In this document: piece by piece, positions 1 through 10,805 of the stretch
Layout: every line of letters begins with the position of its first letter
Numbering within the stretch: position 1 is the first letter of the stretch
Notes under the pieces: generated by a model
What the model saw: only the letters and a program-made list of their open reading frames with translations
The model's database searches: none
What the model was told of the DNA's origin: nothing
Origin: Gyromitra esculenta
Lineage: Eukaryota; Ascomycota; Pezizomycetes; Pezizales; Discinaceae
DNA: 64,000 nt
Direction of reading: 5' to 3'
Assembly: GCA_038503075.1 (NCBI GenBank)
Contig: JBCAML010000007.1
Span: 1,426,001-1,490,000, forward strand
Translations under genes and position numbers: made by a program

Positions 1-342
1 AAGGAAACACAAATGGTGCCAGTTTTCATAAAGCTATAAGCTTTGCAGAGTTCTTATTTCACGACTATATATCCCACTATATGATATGCTGAAATCGAAG
101 AGGTCTCCTCGTGTAGGACGAAAACAATGTTGCAGGTTAGGTCGACGTCATTTGAGCCTCAAATATAAGCTTAAATTATCTTGGCAGGGCCCATGAGCAT
201 GCCGGCAAACGCCGGAACAGCAGATAGCAGAGTGATCAACGAGATCAGACACATGAAACAGCACACACGAGAATTTCTTTTCAAGATCAATGACCTCTTC
301 TTATCCTATTTATATCGATGCTCGTTAAGATATGTAATACCG

Positions 343-593
343 TACCGTAGGCTCTCTTCAAACTCGTACCGTTGCCAAGGAGGTAGCGTGCGCGCAATAC
401 AGTGGACTAAACCAGATGAATAGTACTAACGTATGAGAAAAAAAGAATTTATGTCTGAATTTCTGTTTGCTTAGGAGGCGAGCCTCTCTCTCCCTCTCCT
501 GACTCCGCCCTCTTGTCTGTGCTCCTCTGAAACTAACCTCCAGAAAGGCCCAGTCCACTGGAGATCGTACGGGTTTGAAGAGAGCCTCCGGTA
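343..593. repeat. Inverted repeat, 27-nt arms (MITE-like or footprint)
   Basis: Arm one (343-369) and arm two (567-593) are reverse complements with two mismatches in 27 positions. A further short complementary pair (AGTGGACT near 411, AGTCCACT near 552) lies just inside. The enclosed 197 nt has no convincing ORF. The arrangement resembles the terminal repeats of a small non-autonomous DNA transposon, but I see no clear target duplication. Confidence 0.55.
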
Positions 594-814
594 GAAGCTG
601 ATGAAATACAGACCGTTGCCAAGAGGAAGCGTCTGGAATACTATACCTCTTGGGGGATCGATTTGAGCCAAAACCGAGGGGAAGACGGCTCAGCTGAGAG
701 TGTTGGGGTCTGCTCGCAGAGAAAACTCACCAAAATTGGCATAATCTTCTCTGTATTAGGATAGTATCCTAAACGCCCCCTCTTGGCAACGGTCTGTATT
801 TACTCAGCTTCTAC
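591..814. repeat. Second inverted repeat, 36-nt arms
   Basis: 591-626 and 779-814 are reverse complements at 34 of 36 positions. The arm shares the core ACCGTTGCCAAG with the sequence at 368-379, so this repeat and the one at 343-593 belong to the same sequence family and abut each other. No coding capacity is visible between the arms. Confidence 0.55.
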
Positions 815-1801
815 GGTACATGTAGACATGTATAGTAGTGAGGTGGAGTGTTAATACTTTTCTTATACGACTAAACATGTGTAGATTTTTTCACTAGCTT
901 GAGTTTCCCTAAATTTGAAACGGTCACGTTCGCGGATGGCTGTGACTCGTAGGCTGTCAGTTGACAAGATGGATTTCATAGTGTTTGGCATTGAGGACAC
1001 CCTTTAAGCATGGTCCCCAAGCTTTTTCTTGCAAGCAATCAATTTGGCACTGTATCCATTTTATAAACCATACCAATTTTCAGATTTTTTGCCTATTCAA
1101 AACGATGTTATCTTCCTCTTTATAAAAACTCTTATCCTCAATAGCGATCCGCTTCGGGTAAACTTTTAATCTGGCACATCCTGGCCGCCGCTTTGCCTAC
1201 CATGATTAAGGGCCTATCAGCATGCAACCAATCAATGCATGAGGCGTCGAAGCGTGGGGTATTAAAGTAGCTATCCAGGAATCTGCATCGCCAGAAGACA
1301 ATGACGCAGGGCATGTTGGGACAAAACACAACATGCTTCGGCACCTGAAGATGATTGGGCCTTTCAACCTCAGCAAGCATGAATCTGAGTTCGATATCAC
1401 TTGCACAGACCACATGCTGCTCTGACTGGACGTGAGAAGATGGCTACAATGGATAGATATAGTGACCAAAACCGATTTTCCATATTCACTACATCCTTTT
1501 CGAAGCGACTTTCAATCTCGGTTAGTTTGCTCTCTAGCGCTACTTTTTAAAATCTGCTCACTGATACTAATCGTAGTAATCGTAGATCACAAGGAAGAAT
1601 CGGGTTGGAGAGCCGTGTTCTTTCTGGGAGAAACAGTAATAGACAGCGAAATAGATTCTAAAGTTGAGATAACAGCCTATGATAAGAACCAAAATGAAGG
1701 AGTAGAGCGGGGTATCGCAACGATTCACTAGTATATATCCCGAGGTATTGTCACAGCTCGAAATCAAATGAGCAGAGCATTTATCGTGCGCATCTAACGA
1801 G
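815..1801. other. Intergenic, no supported gene
   Basis: This stretch separates the inverted repeats from the betaine lipid synthase gene. Overlapping ORFs of up to 91 codons on the minus strand (1138-1469) have no recognisable motif, signal peptide or splice context. The promoter of the plus-strand gene at 1802 should lie here; I see no unambiguous TATA box. Confidence 0.5.
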
Positions 1802-4643
1802 ATGTTTACACCATTAGATGTGGAGTTTTTCATTCTTGGGACTTTTTTATTCTCTGCTTCTCTTATCCTCTACTTTATCCTGAACTATGGAAAACCATAC
1901 GCAATATTCTTCTACAGCTGCTTTCTAAAACCTTTCTCAAGGAGAAAATCCGCAGGGCGTGAGAGCATATTCGGCAGTCAACAGGATGCGCTTGAAAGTT
2001 TCTACAAGGGACAAGCTGCAATCTATGATGCTACAAGGGGACACCTACTCAAAGGGAGAGAGGATATGTTGGCGCTTGCTGCTGCGCAGCTGGATTTGAG
2101 AGCCGAGAAGAAGGATTCTAGCAATCGAAGTACAGCAGGGTCAGGACAAATTTGGGTTGACATTGGAGGTGGGACTGGGTATGTTGAAGCAATACCTGAA
2201 CTTACTGAGAAGAATATATATGAAAGTGAGTGTTAACCTAAATTTAGTTACAACATTGAGGCACTCAATAAGTTCCTCCCAGTTCAGTCGTTCTTTTCAA
2301 AGGTGTATCTCGTCGACCTTTCTCCAAGCCTTTGTGAAATAGCTCGAAAAAGATTCAAGAAACTAGGTTGGGAAAACGTTGAGGTTTTATGCATTGATGC
2401 GAGAGGCTTCAATTTAGAGAATCACGGTTGCGAGGGGGATAAGGTGGATTGGATAACGATGAGTTATTCACTCTCTATGATTCCAGAGTGAGCCTTACCC
2501 AGGAATAGAAACCCAAACCTCAAAACTAATCCTAAATTCCAAAGTTTCCACTCTGTTATCGATTCTCTTTCCTCCTTACTCTCTCCAACGGGAATCGTTA
2601 GCGTTGCCGATTTCTACGTTCAGTCTTCGACCAACTTCTCAAACAGAACGTACACTGGTGGTATTTGGAGCCGTCATGTAAACTGGTTCTCAAGACAATT
2701 TTGGAGGATCTGGTTCGAGTTTGATAGGGTAAATCTTGATGAGGGTAGACGAGACTATATAGAGTATAAATTTGGGACACTTCTAAGTATCAACAGTCGG
2801 TAAGATATTTCTCGTCTTTCTGATCGTATGGTACCAGTACCAAGTGTTGATTTATACCACAAAAATACAGTAATCGACTTCTGGGCGGAATTCCATATTA
2901 TATTTGGATTGGTTGCCAGAAGCTTCACTCAGCAGCTGACGTTCTTGACCGAGTCAATGCAGCCGCAACAGAATCGCCTTATCTTTCTGCTGTCAACCAT
3001 ATTTCCGGATATCAGTGTCAGACTACTGCCAAATCTCGTGAGACGGCAATTCAGCTTCGCTCTAAGGGATTCGAAGTTGCTGTGCTGAACCTCACTGCAA
3101 ATCTTCCATTACCCAGCTTTTTCTATCAGAATCATCATTGGAGACTTTACTACGACGAAGCACTAGAAAAACATACACAATTTGGCAATTCATATATTTA
3201 CGCATTTACGTGGGAAGATGCACGAGTAGACCACCGAATTCTAAAAATTAGCCCCGAAGATGTAATTTTATCCATCACTTCCGCGGGAGACAATATTCTC
3301 AGTTACATAGTAGATGGTTCTCCAAAAAGGATACACGCTGTCGACCTTAACCCGACACAAAACCACCTCTTTGAGTTGAAGCTGGCCGCATTTTCCGCAC
3401 TAGATCACGAAGATCTATGGAAGATTTTCGGAGAGGGTCATCACGAGAGATTCGGAAACCTTCTGGTACAAAAGCTTAGTCCACATCTATCTTCTCGCGC
3501 ATTCCAATATTGGTTTAACAATCAGAGCGTTTTCTCCTCTCGAGCGGGACTGTACGAAACTGGACAGTCGCGTCTTGCAATCAAGGCTGCCCGGTGGCTG
3601 TTCAAGGCTTTTGGGGTGTCGGGATACGTTAAAAAGATGTGCGAAGCGAAAACTATGAACGAGCAACGCGAGATCTGGCATGAACAGATTAGACCAGTGA
3701 TTTTGTCCTGGTGGGTAAGCAAGTTCATTATCAACAATGAGCAGTTCCTCTGGAGAGCGCTAGGTGTTCCTACCAACCAAAGAGACATGATTCGCGACGA
3801 CTATCGAAAGGAGAAAGGCTCATCTAGAAACGAGATAAATGATCATGCAGAAGCCATGTGGGATTATGTGGTCAACACCCTCGACCCGGTAGTAGAAAAT
3901 AGCCTAATCGGGGAGGACAATTATTTCTATCTGCTTTGCTTGAAGGGATTTTACACCACAAGGTAAGTAATGAGATTATTTCGTTGGGTATTTAGGGCCC
4001 AAGGTTGATCCAGTGGTAAATTTTGCAGATGCCACCCGTCGTACCTTACAAAGAAGGCTTATGCCAAATTATCAAAACCCCATGCATTTGATGGGTTAAG
4101 GATCCACACCGACGAGATCATCGAGGTTCTCGCCAGAATACAGTCGGAGACTTTATCTATCGCCGTGATTATGGACTCTATGGACTGGTTTGACACAGAT
4201 GGTGCCGAAGCACAAAGGGTATGCGACTTTCTTTACACCATCCCATAGGAACATCTTGTAGTTAGAAGAAATGCACTAATTGATAAGTAAAGCAAATTAA
4301 ATCAATGAATGCTGCTATGAAACTCGGAGGCCGCGTTCTTCTTCGTAGCGCAGGTTTAAGGCCTTGGTATATTGAAGTGTTTGAGCAGGAAGGATTTAGA
4401 GCAAAGCAAATAATGGGGAGAACACCTGGAGCTTATATAGATAGGTAAATATCTCACCCTATCGCCTTTATCATCGAGAACCGCCTACAGAAAAATTATG
4501 GAAGTACGCTAAGATTATTCGAATTCCTCAATTACAGGGTAAATATGTATGCTTCCAGTTGGATATGTACGAAGGTCGAAAGGTCCCCATCAAGGAGTAG
4601 GAGAAAAAGCAGTCCTTCGGAGGTAGAGGCGCTAAAGATTTAA
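1802..4643 (+). CDS. BTA1: Betaine lipid synthase (DGTS synthase), BtaB-BtaA fusion
   Basis: Seven exons keep one frame: 1802-2178, 2248-2487, 2545-2799, 2871-3962, 4029-4218, 4293-4444 and 4538-4643, giving 803 residues. The N-terminus has a hydrophobic membrane segment (residues about 7-30) and then a class I SAM-methyltransferase fold with the glycine motif VDIGGGTGYN spanning intron 1 and VYLVDLSP as motif II. The C-terminal half is the DUF3419/BtaA type (AFTWEDARVDHRIL, ITSAGDNIL, HAVDLNPTQNHL, DSMDWFD). In this family the BtaA part transfers 3-amino-3-carboxypropyl from SAM to diacylglycerol and the BtaB part trimethylates it, yielding the phosphorus-free lipid DGTS at the ER. BtaB before BtaA is the known fungal order, reversed relative to green algae. 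Fungal orthologues are typically induced by phosphate starvation; I did not find a definite PHO-type promoter element. No lesion was seen. Confidence 0.93.
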
Positions 4644-5237
4644 AGAACTTGGATTTATATTCCTTCCATTTGGCATCTTAGGGAGGATACAAGAACAAAT
4701 CTTATCTTTTATTAGCATACAAGCCATCGAAATCATGATCAAATAATCCTTGCACTTTCCGAACATATGTTATAACCTATACAGTTCATCCATTCCATCC
4801 CATACTCCTCCCTCCTTACACTTTCCAGTTATCCGCCACTCTCACATCCGTGATTCGGTTGTTATTCCTCTTCCCAGAGAAGTGTTCCAAGTAGGTACGG
4901 TGATCAAAAGAAAGATAAGGGATCTGGTCCCATTTCAAATTTAGCGCCAGGAACAACTCTACCAGCCACCGTATAAAAAAAAAGAAGACAGTAAGCAGAT
5001 GACGGAAATAATATATATACACGTGAATAGTTCGTAAATCTTGGTCGGCCGTAAAGTCGTCCCAGAGTATATCGTCTTGAGATTTCGTTCTGTAATATAG
5101 TTTGGAGGCACCAGATTGGAACATGAAATGATATCTCGAAAAAGCGAATGATGAAGTAGGCGATCTAGGTTATAATCTGCGCGCGCGCTTTTCGCGCTCG
5201 GTCCAAGTTGACGACCTCCCCGATCTTAGTCTGTTCA
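4644..5237. other. Intergenic between BTA1 and a small minus-strand ORF
   Basis: This holds the 3' side of BTA1 and, on the other strand, the 3' side of the putative small gene at 5238-5577. Short ORFs at 4750-4944 and 4816-5124 overlap on opposite strands and show no family features. I see nothing else here. Confidence 0.5.
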
Positions 5238-5577
5238 TTATACCCTTCGCGCTTGATGGAGAGCTTCGGCTGTTGTTGCTATTCGTTCTAGAATGTTGAG
5301 CAGCTTATCGCAGAGAAGAGTTAGATATATCCTCTTTTTTTTCTTTCCTCATCCGCTATCTGGTTAAGTCACTAGAAAATTCACGGAACTTACCACGAGC
5401 AGATAAACGTTCGGAAATCGAGGACCTCGGAGGAGCATGGTGGGAGCCGTTGGAGGTTCCTGACCGCATACTTGGCGCTGCTCCTGTGAATTTCGAAGTT
5501 TTTTTGGAATACATTACTTTCCAGGCCACCATCACACCAATAAGCAAAGGGACAAATGGCGGAAGTGTAGAAGTCAT
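5238..5577 (-). CDS. Putative small single-pass membrane protein
   Basis: The model joins 5394-5577 and 5238-5287 on the minus strand through a consensus donor (GTAAGT, ending at 5393) and an acceptor CTAG at 5288-5291. It gives 77 residues. The chosen ATG at 5577 starts TLPPFVPLLIGVMVAWKVMY, a strong N-terminal membrane anchor, followed by a basic, serine-rich tail. An upstream in-frame ATG at 5772 would add 65 residues lacking obvious features. I do not recognise the family. The LINE inserted about 220 bp upstream of this start, so it may have disturbed the promoter. Existence and exon 2 are both uncertain. Confidence 0.35.
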
Positions 5578-5794
5578 GGCAGCAGAAGACTTGAGGCTGC
5601 AGGGAAGCTGAGGGGTTTTGTGGGGGAATATTGCGGCTCTGTTGTCGAAATACCTCAAGACTTCGAATTCTTCAGTCCTGAATCGTAACTGCTCGAGGTT
5701 TTCAAACCCAAAGTGACATAAACCGTATGATGCAACGTGAATGTTCAAGCTGGTGATAAATGTGGGAGACAAAATATATATATATTGATTCTAG

Positions 5795-5811
5795 AGGTTC
5801 CAAATTCGTGG
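5795..5811 (+). repeat. 5' target-site duplication of the LINE
   Basis: AGGTTCCAAATTCGTGG occurs here and again, identically, at 17081-17097 right after the poly(A) run. It delimits the LINE insertion. The first A is ambiguous with the poly(A) tail, so the duplication is 16 or 17 bp. Confidence 0.95.
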
Positions 5812-5940
5812 CAACATGCTCCGTCTCCTCTACACAAATTTTTCTGAAAAACACCTTCCTATTCGGGAAAGCCAACCTTCTCGCAAAACTCAAAATTTCA
5901 CCTTATCTCTCTAAAATTCAGCTTCACCTTAGCGTTAGTG

Positions 5941-7458
5941 ATGGCTGATTCCTCAACCTTTTCCCCCTTTTTGGGCGGCAGAAACCTTTCTACCACCTCA
6001 TTTCTTCCACCAGTTTCCTCTGCTCCTTCCAGAGTCAACTCACCTGTCAGGCCCTCTACTCCTACCCTCATCCCATCCGGCGTTTTGTCCGGAATTCAAG
6101 AACTTCTAAACAAGCTCATTTCACAATCACCACTCGGACAAACGGGTATTGCTCCCATCTTTGAAGATGTAGCACTAGCCGATCCTTCGCGCACGGAGGC
6201 CATCCTCATTTCGTTGGCTATTAACACTACTCACCTTCTTTCATCCATGGACGCTAGACTTTCCAAAATGGAAGAGATTCTCTCCTCACCCTCATCAATT
6301 GGGGCCCCAACCCAATCACAAAATCCCATCCAATTGAACCAAATCCAAGCAGCTATCTCGAATCTGACGGATAAAGTCTCCTCTCAAGCCAAACGCTCTT
6401 CGGAACAATCCGGTCCCGCTCCACCCCCTCCCGCCAAGAAAGGAAAAAAAACTTTTGCCGAGGCGGCTAAATCTGCACCCGCAAAGACCAACACAGCAAC
6501 TGCCAGCGCACCAAAGCCAGACACAAGCAAGCCAAAAGACACCAAGGAAAAAGCTACCCGGCCCCTTCCGACGGCTGAAAGACGCTTCTTTGCATCTCGC
6601 TCTAATGCCTGCCCATTTACTGAATCAGCTGTTCTTGCCGCATCACTCCCTGTCGCGGTTGGACGTGCTCTACGAGCCGCCCAATTCCCAAACTCTCACT
6701 CAGTTGCCCTATCCGTTACTGTTAACGATCGGGGAACCATTACCTTTACAGCAAACCCCTTCACTCCTGCTTCCGCATTTGTTCCATACTTCGCCGCTAT
6801 TCTCAAAACACTCAATGAAACATGCCCCATTGGCGACAACCCATTCAACCCCGTCCGAACTGCGCCAACTGATGTTAACGTAGTCATCCACAACATCCCG
6901 ACCTTCGCACTCCCAGAGGAAGCAAAAGAACTGAGTTCTACGTTATCCGAAGCCATCCTATACGCCGCTGACGTTCAAATCTCCGGCGCACGCTACCTCA
7001 AAACCGACCCTGCCATCCGAGCAACAAAGAAAACCACCTCAGTAGTAATCTCATGCTCTGTAGACGATGCAAAAAAAATCGGCTCATCTATTAAACTCTT
7101 TTCGCGACCACGCAAAACAAACCTTATGTGGTCAGCCTCCCCTTCAACCCAATGCAAGAAATGCTGGGGCTTCGGCCATGCCACCGCCGGATGCAAATCA
7201 CCAGACACTATCTGCCCTATCTGCTCAAACCACCATCCTCGTCACGAACACCGTTGCTCCATCCCAACCTGCCCCGGCGGCGGAGCAGAGAAAGCCATCA
7301 TCAACTGCTGCGCAGTATCTCCATCAATCTGCATCAACTGCAACGGCAACCATACCGCTACAGACCTCCAATGCCCCACGCGCAAAGCGATCCAGGAGAA
7401 ATCTAGTATTTCATCAGCTGTACCACCTCCAGCTGATACCTCCATGTCGAGCGAATAA
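5941..7458 (+). CDS. LINE ORF1: RNA-binding protein with zinc knuckles
   Basis: The 505-residue protein is the nucleic-acid-binding partner of the LINE polymerase. ATG at 5941 is used; a GTG codon immediately upstream is not a likely start. The N-terminal third is Ser/Pro-rich, followed by a Lys/Ala/Pro-rich basic linker (residues about 165-215). A region around residues 300-385 (NVVIHNIP onward) resembles an RRM-like fold. Near residue 405 a canonical knuckle CKKCWGFGHATAGC is seen, followed by two further Cys/His clusters (CPICSNHH and, near residue 464, CINCNGNH). In LINEs this protein coats the RNA to form the RNP. It ends only two bases before ORF2. Confidence 0.9.
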   Translation: MADSSTFSPFLGGRNLSTTSFLPPVSSAPSRVNSPVRPSTPTLIPSGVLSGIQELLNKLISQSPLGQTGIAPIFEDVALADPSRTEAILISLAINTTHLLSSMDARLSKMEEILSSPSSIGAPTQSQNPIQLNQIQAAISNLTDKVSSQAKRSSEQSGPAPPPPAKKGKKTFAEAAKSAPAKTNTATASAPKPDTSKPKDTKEKATRPLPTAERRFFASRSNACPFTESAVLAASLPVAVGRALRAAQFPNSHSVALSVTVNDRGTITFTANPFTPASAFVPYFAAILKTLNETCPIGDNPFNPVRTAPTDVNVVIHNIPTFALPEEAKELSSTLSEAILYAADVQISGARYLKTDPAIRATKKTTSVVISCSVDDAKKIGSSIKLFSRPRKTNLMWSASPSTQCKKCWGFGHATAGCKSPDTICPICSNHHPRHEHRCSIPTCPGGGAEKAIINCCAVSPSICINCNGNHTATDLQCPTRKAIQEKSSISSAVPPPADTSMSSE

Positions 7459-7460
7459 AT

Positions 7461-10193
7461 ATGTCTCCCAGAAGAAACAAACCCTTCACCCCACCCTCAC
7501 CTCCTTTCACTGTCGTGCAACACAATTGTGCTGGCAGCTCAAAGATTTTTCACACCCTTTTTTCCCAATGCAAACCAACACCCTCAATCGTTGCCATCCA
7601 AGATCCTTACCTATGGAACAACAAACCTCTACAAGCGCCTGGCTTTTATCTGTTAGTCCCGCCTACACTCCCAACACAAAAAATTCGAGTTTGTTTTTAC
7701 ATATCGATTCATTTTATCAACAGCCAACAAGCGGAATTTTTAATCGAAGACCATTTAAGGGACGACATAAGTTCCTTATATCTTACCTTCAAAAACCCTA
7801 TTTTTAATTCCTCCTTTTACTCTTTAAAAATCACCAATATATACAACCGTGTGAGAAGCAACTCCAGCAACCATCACATTCTACCCTCACAAATTTTTTC
7901 CTCCTCTTCCATTCCCACCATTATCGTTGGTGACTTTAATATTCACCATCCTTCCACAGACCCCCTCCGAATTATCTCCTCACAAGAGTTTAACGAGGGG
8001 GAAAAATACCACCTTGCCGCCCAAAATCTATTGTATAAATGCCTAAATACTCCTGGCATTTACACCCGATTTCCCTATGACTCTCACACTAGACCGAGTG
8101 TCCTCGACCTATCATTTTGCAACCACCTCGCATTACCCTTTATCAAAAAATGGGACGCCTCCTCCAACTCCACTGGATCAGACCACATACCTATTATCAC
8201 ACACCTCCACACTCCCCATCATACAACTGCTATGCCATCACCCGACTGGTCCAAAACCAATTGGAAAAATCTCACGCCGCTAATTAAAAAAATCAAAATC
8301 CTTCCCCCTCCCCCACTACCCGACCTTGATCAATGGTTCACAAAATCACTCAACCTAGTGACCATGCCGCTCATTTCAGAAACCCCTACCAAAAGGCCTT
8401 CTGAATGGTCAAAAAAATGGTGGAGTCCTCTACTATCTGATTTAAGAAGAATCTTTCATTCAATCAACCGATCCCACCGTAAGCAATTTAAAGGATCGAA
8501 AGCACCCCCCTCCGAAGAAGTACGCAAAGCAAAATATGCCTACTTTCACGAAATCGCCAGATGCAAAAAGAACCACTGGAGCTCCTTTTTAGCAAATGCC
8601 TCACCCTCCGATATATGGGCTGCCAAAAGAATGAAAACCTCATCTTCCAATGATGTCTTCCCTAATCTCCCTAATATTAACACTCCTACACAACTCGCCT
8701 CCTCACTCATCCAACATTTTTTTCCCCCGCGTATTACAAAACCGCCGCCCCTCTACCACCTGCACGCAGATTTCAAAGAAATCGACTTCGATGAAATCTC
8801 ATCTGCGTTACGCGCATCCTCAAACACATCCGCCCCTGGCCCAGATACTATCCCTTATAGCATCTGGAAAAAAATCAATAATATCAATCCAAATATTATC
8901 CACTCACTCCTAAATCCCTTAGCAGAGTACGGATACCACCCGCTCCAACTTAAAAAAGCCTTCGGGATTGTACTCCCGAAACCAAACAAGGAATCCTATT
9001 CCTCAGCAACCTCCTTCAGAGTCATTGTACTACTGGAAACTCTTTCAAAAATACTCGAACGTATTATTGCAACACGTCTCGCTTACCTATCTCGCTCAAA
9101 CGGCCTCATTCATCCCAATCAATGCGGCTCGCTATCACTTATATCAACCGGAGATGCCGTCTCCGCACTCCTTCACGATGTCCAGCTCCTCCAAGCAGCC
9201 GACAAGAAAGTCTCCACCCTCTTTTTAGATATTAAAGGTGGATTCGACAACGTCAACCCCCATATCCTGGAAAAAAGACTTCTTGATCACAACATTCCAC
9301 TCTATATGACCTCCTGGATCATATCCTTCCTCCATTCCCGCGAATGTGCACTCCTATTTAAAGGATCACCACGAAAATTTCTCCCTGTATCTGTAGGAGT
9401 CCCACAAGGCTCTCCTATTTCCCCCCTCTTATTTTGTATCTATGTCACCCCCCTTCATCTCAGCAATGCCTCTAAATTCACATTTTCATATGTGGACGAC
9501 TTTGCTATCACAGTCTTCTCGCACTCCAGTAGGAAAAACGCTGGACTCCTAGAACAAGCAGCCCACGACATCAACATCGTGGGAGATGCTATTCAAGTTT
9601 CCTTCTCGATTCCCAAAACAGAACTTATACACTGGACAACTATCCATAACCGACTCCCCCCTACTCCCGGCGTGTCCATCAAACTGGATGGAAATACCTT
9701 TCACCCACAATTATGTATTCGCTGGCTTGGCTTCTGGCTCTCCCACAATTTCAACACGAATACACACTTTCTCAAAAGGTTGTCATCGGCTCAAAAAGCC
9801 TTTTTCGCAATCAAATCCTTATCAACATCAGGCTCAGGACTTACGGGCTCAAATGCCCGCAAACTTGCCATGGGCCTCTTACGACCGATACTCACATATG
9901 GAATGAATATACTCATTCCATCGGCAACCATCTTCAAAAAACTCGACCCGTTCTGGAACACCGTTCTCAGATGGATCACGAACTGTTTTTCCTCCACAAA
10001 CATCGGTGCTCTCACTCGAGAAGCAGCACTCCCTCCCACACTGCCATACGCTAAATATCTCAGAAGGCGCCACGCAGTACGGATAGCCACCCTACCGGTG
10101 CTATTTAACCCCGCATCTGCACGTCTCCCGCCAAGCTTCCAAGCAAATGGCACCCCTCTCCCACTCCTCAGAAGCCATCTCAAAGGCCTTGGC
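7461..10193 (+). pseudogene. LINE ORF2 N-terminal part: endonuclease and reverse transcriptase
   Basis: This is codons 1-911 of ORF2, uninterrupted. An APE-like endonuclease occupies about residues 8-245 (VVQHNCAG, IIVGDFNIHHP, GSDHIPIITH: catalytic Asn, Asp-x-Asn and Ser-Asp-His motifs). The reverse transcriptase follows at roughly 430-720, with FLDIKGGFDNV, GVPQGSPISPLLF and YVDD near residue 677. The frame breaks at TTGGC, the gypsy target site, and reads a few codons into the LTR before stopping at 10205. The remainder is at 16175-16867. Together the parts encode 1141 residues in one frame, so the only lesion is the insertion. Confidence 0.92.
10189..10193 (+). repeat. 5' target-site duplication of the gypsy element (TTGGC)
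   Basis: TTGGC precedes the 5' LTR and is repeated at 16170-16174 after the 3' LTR. Five-base duplications are normal for Ty3/gypsy integrases. The two copies fix the LTR ends exactly and place the insertion within LINE ORF2. Confidence 0.93.
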
Positions 10194-10612
10194 TTTCACG
10201 GATGAAGCGAGATGATGGGTTAGGGTTCGGGAAGTAATGGTTGCAACGGAGGATGGTTTTTCTTATAAATGTCTTTGTTGTTCGGCTGTGTTTCGGTTAT
10301 GAGTCACGAGAGGAATTGCGGGGTATATAAGGGATGGATCTTGGATGGTCGTTACGGTTTTCTTCTCTTCTCCTTAAGCAACGTTCTCAGTTTACTTCTT
10401 CTGTATTTTGTTCAATACCATCTCGATTCTATCTCAGAATCCTCGCTGTCGCTGTCGCTGTAAAACACTCTCACGCTTAACTCGCCTTGAGTTAAAACCC
10501 ACGTAGGACCTGTAGAGAAACTTCGTCACTCTTATCGCAACAGTCCTCATTTAAGTAGCTCTGCTCACCTTCTGGGATACAGAAGGGCTTAGACTGGGAC
10601 TGAACCGTGAGA
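10194..10612 (+). repeat. 5' LTR of the gypsy element
   Basis: Starts TTTCACGG and ends CCGTGAGA, an imperfect inverted pair, not the usual TG...CA. It carries a TATA-like TATATAA at 10324-10330, a probable Pol II promoter. By manual alignment it differs from the 3' LTR at about 23 substitutions and about 5 single-base indels. Confidence 0.93.
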
Positions 10613-10805
10613 TTACGTTGCTTGCATCATCTACACCTCCTACTCTGCCGCACTATAAGCCATACCTGGTTTGGATTATATCCATCCTACAAATCTTCCC
10701 CTGTTTGACGCCGCGAAAACCCCAAACTCTCGTCGAAATCACCCCCGAGTGGCTTGACCAACATTACTTACGCACCAACTCCCTCCCGTGCGATCAGTTA
10801 AGGTC

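Noticed and set aside
1138..1469. Overlapping minus-strand ORFs of 87-91 codons
   Set aside because: Two frames overlap, no motif or signal peptide, and no splice partners; consistent with chance ORFs in a promoter region.
6455..7807. Long plus-strand ORFs in other frames (6455-6883, 7067-7807)
   Set aside because: They are out-of-frame shadows of the LINE ORF1 and ORF2, with compositionally biased translations and no motifs.
9791..10183. 130-codon minus-strand ORF
   Set aside because: It is antisense to the ORF2 polymerase and shows no independent features.
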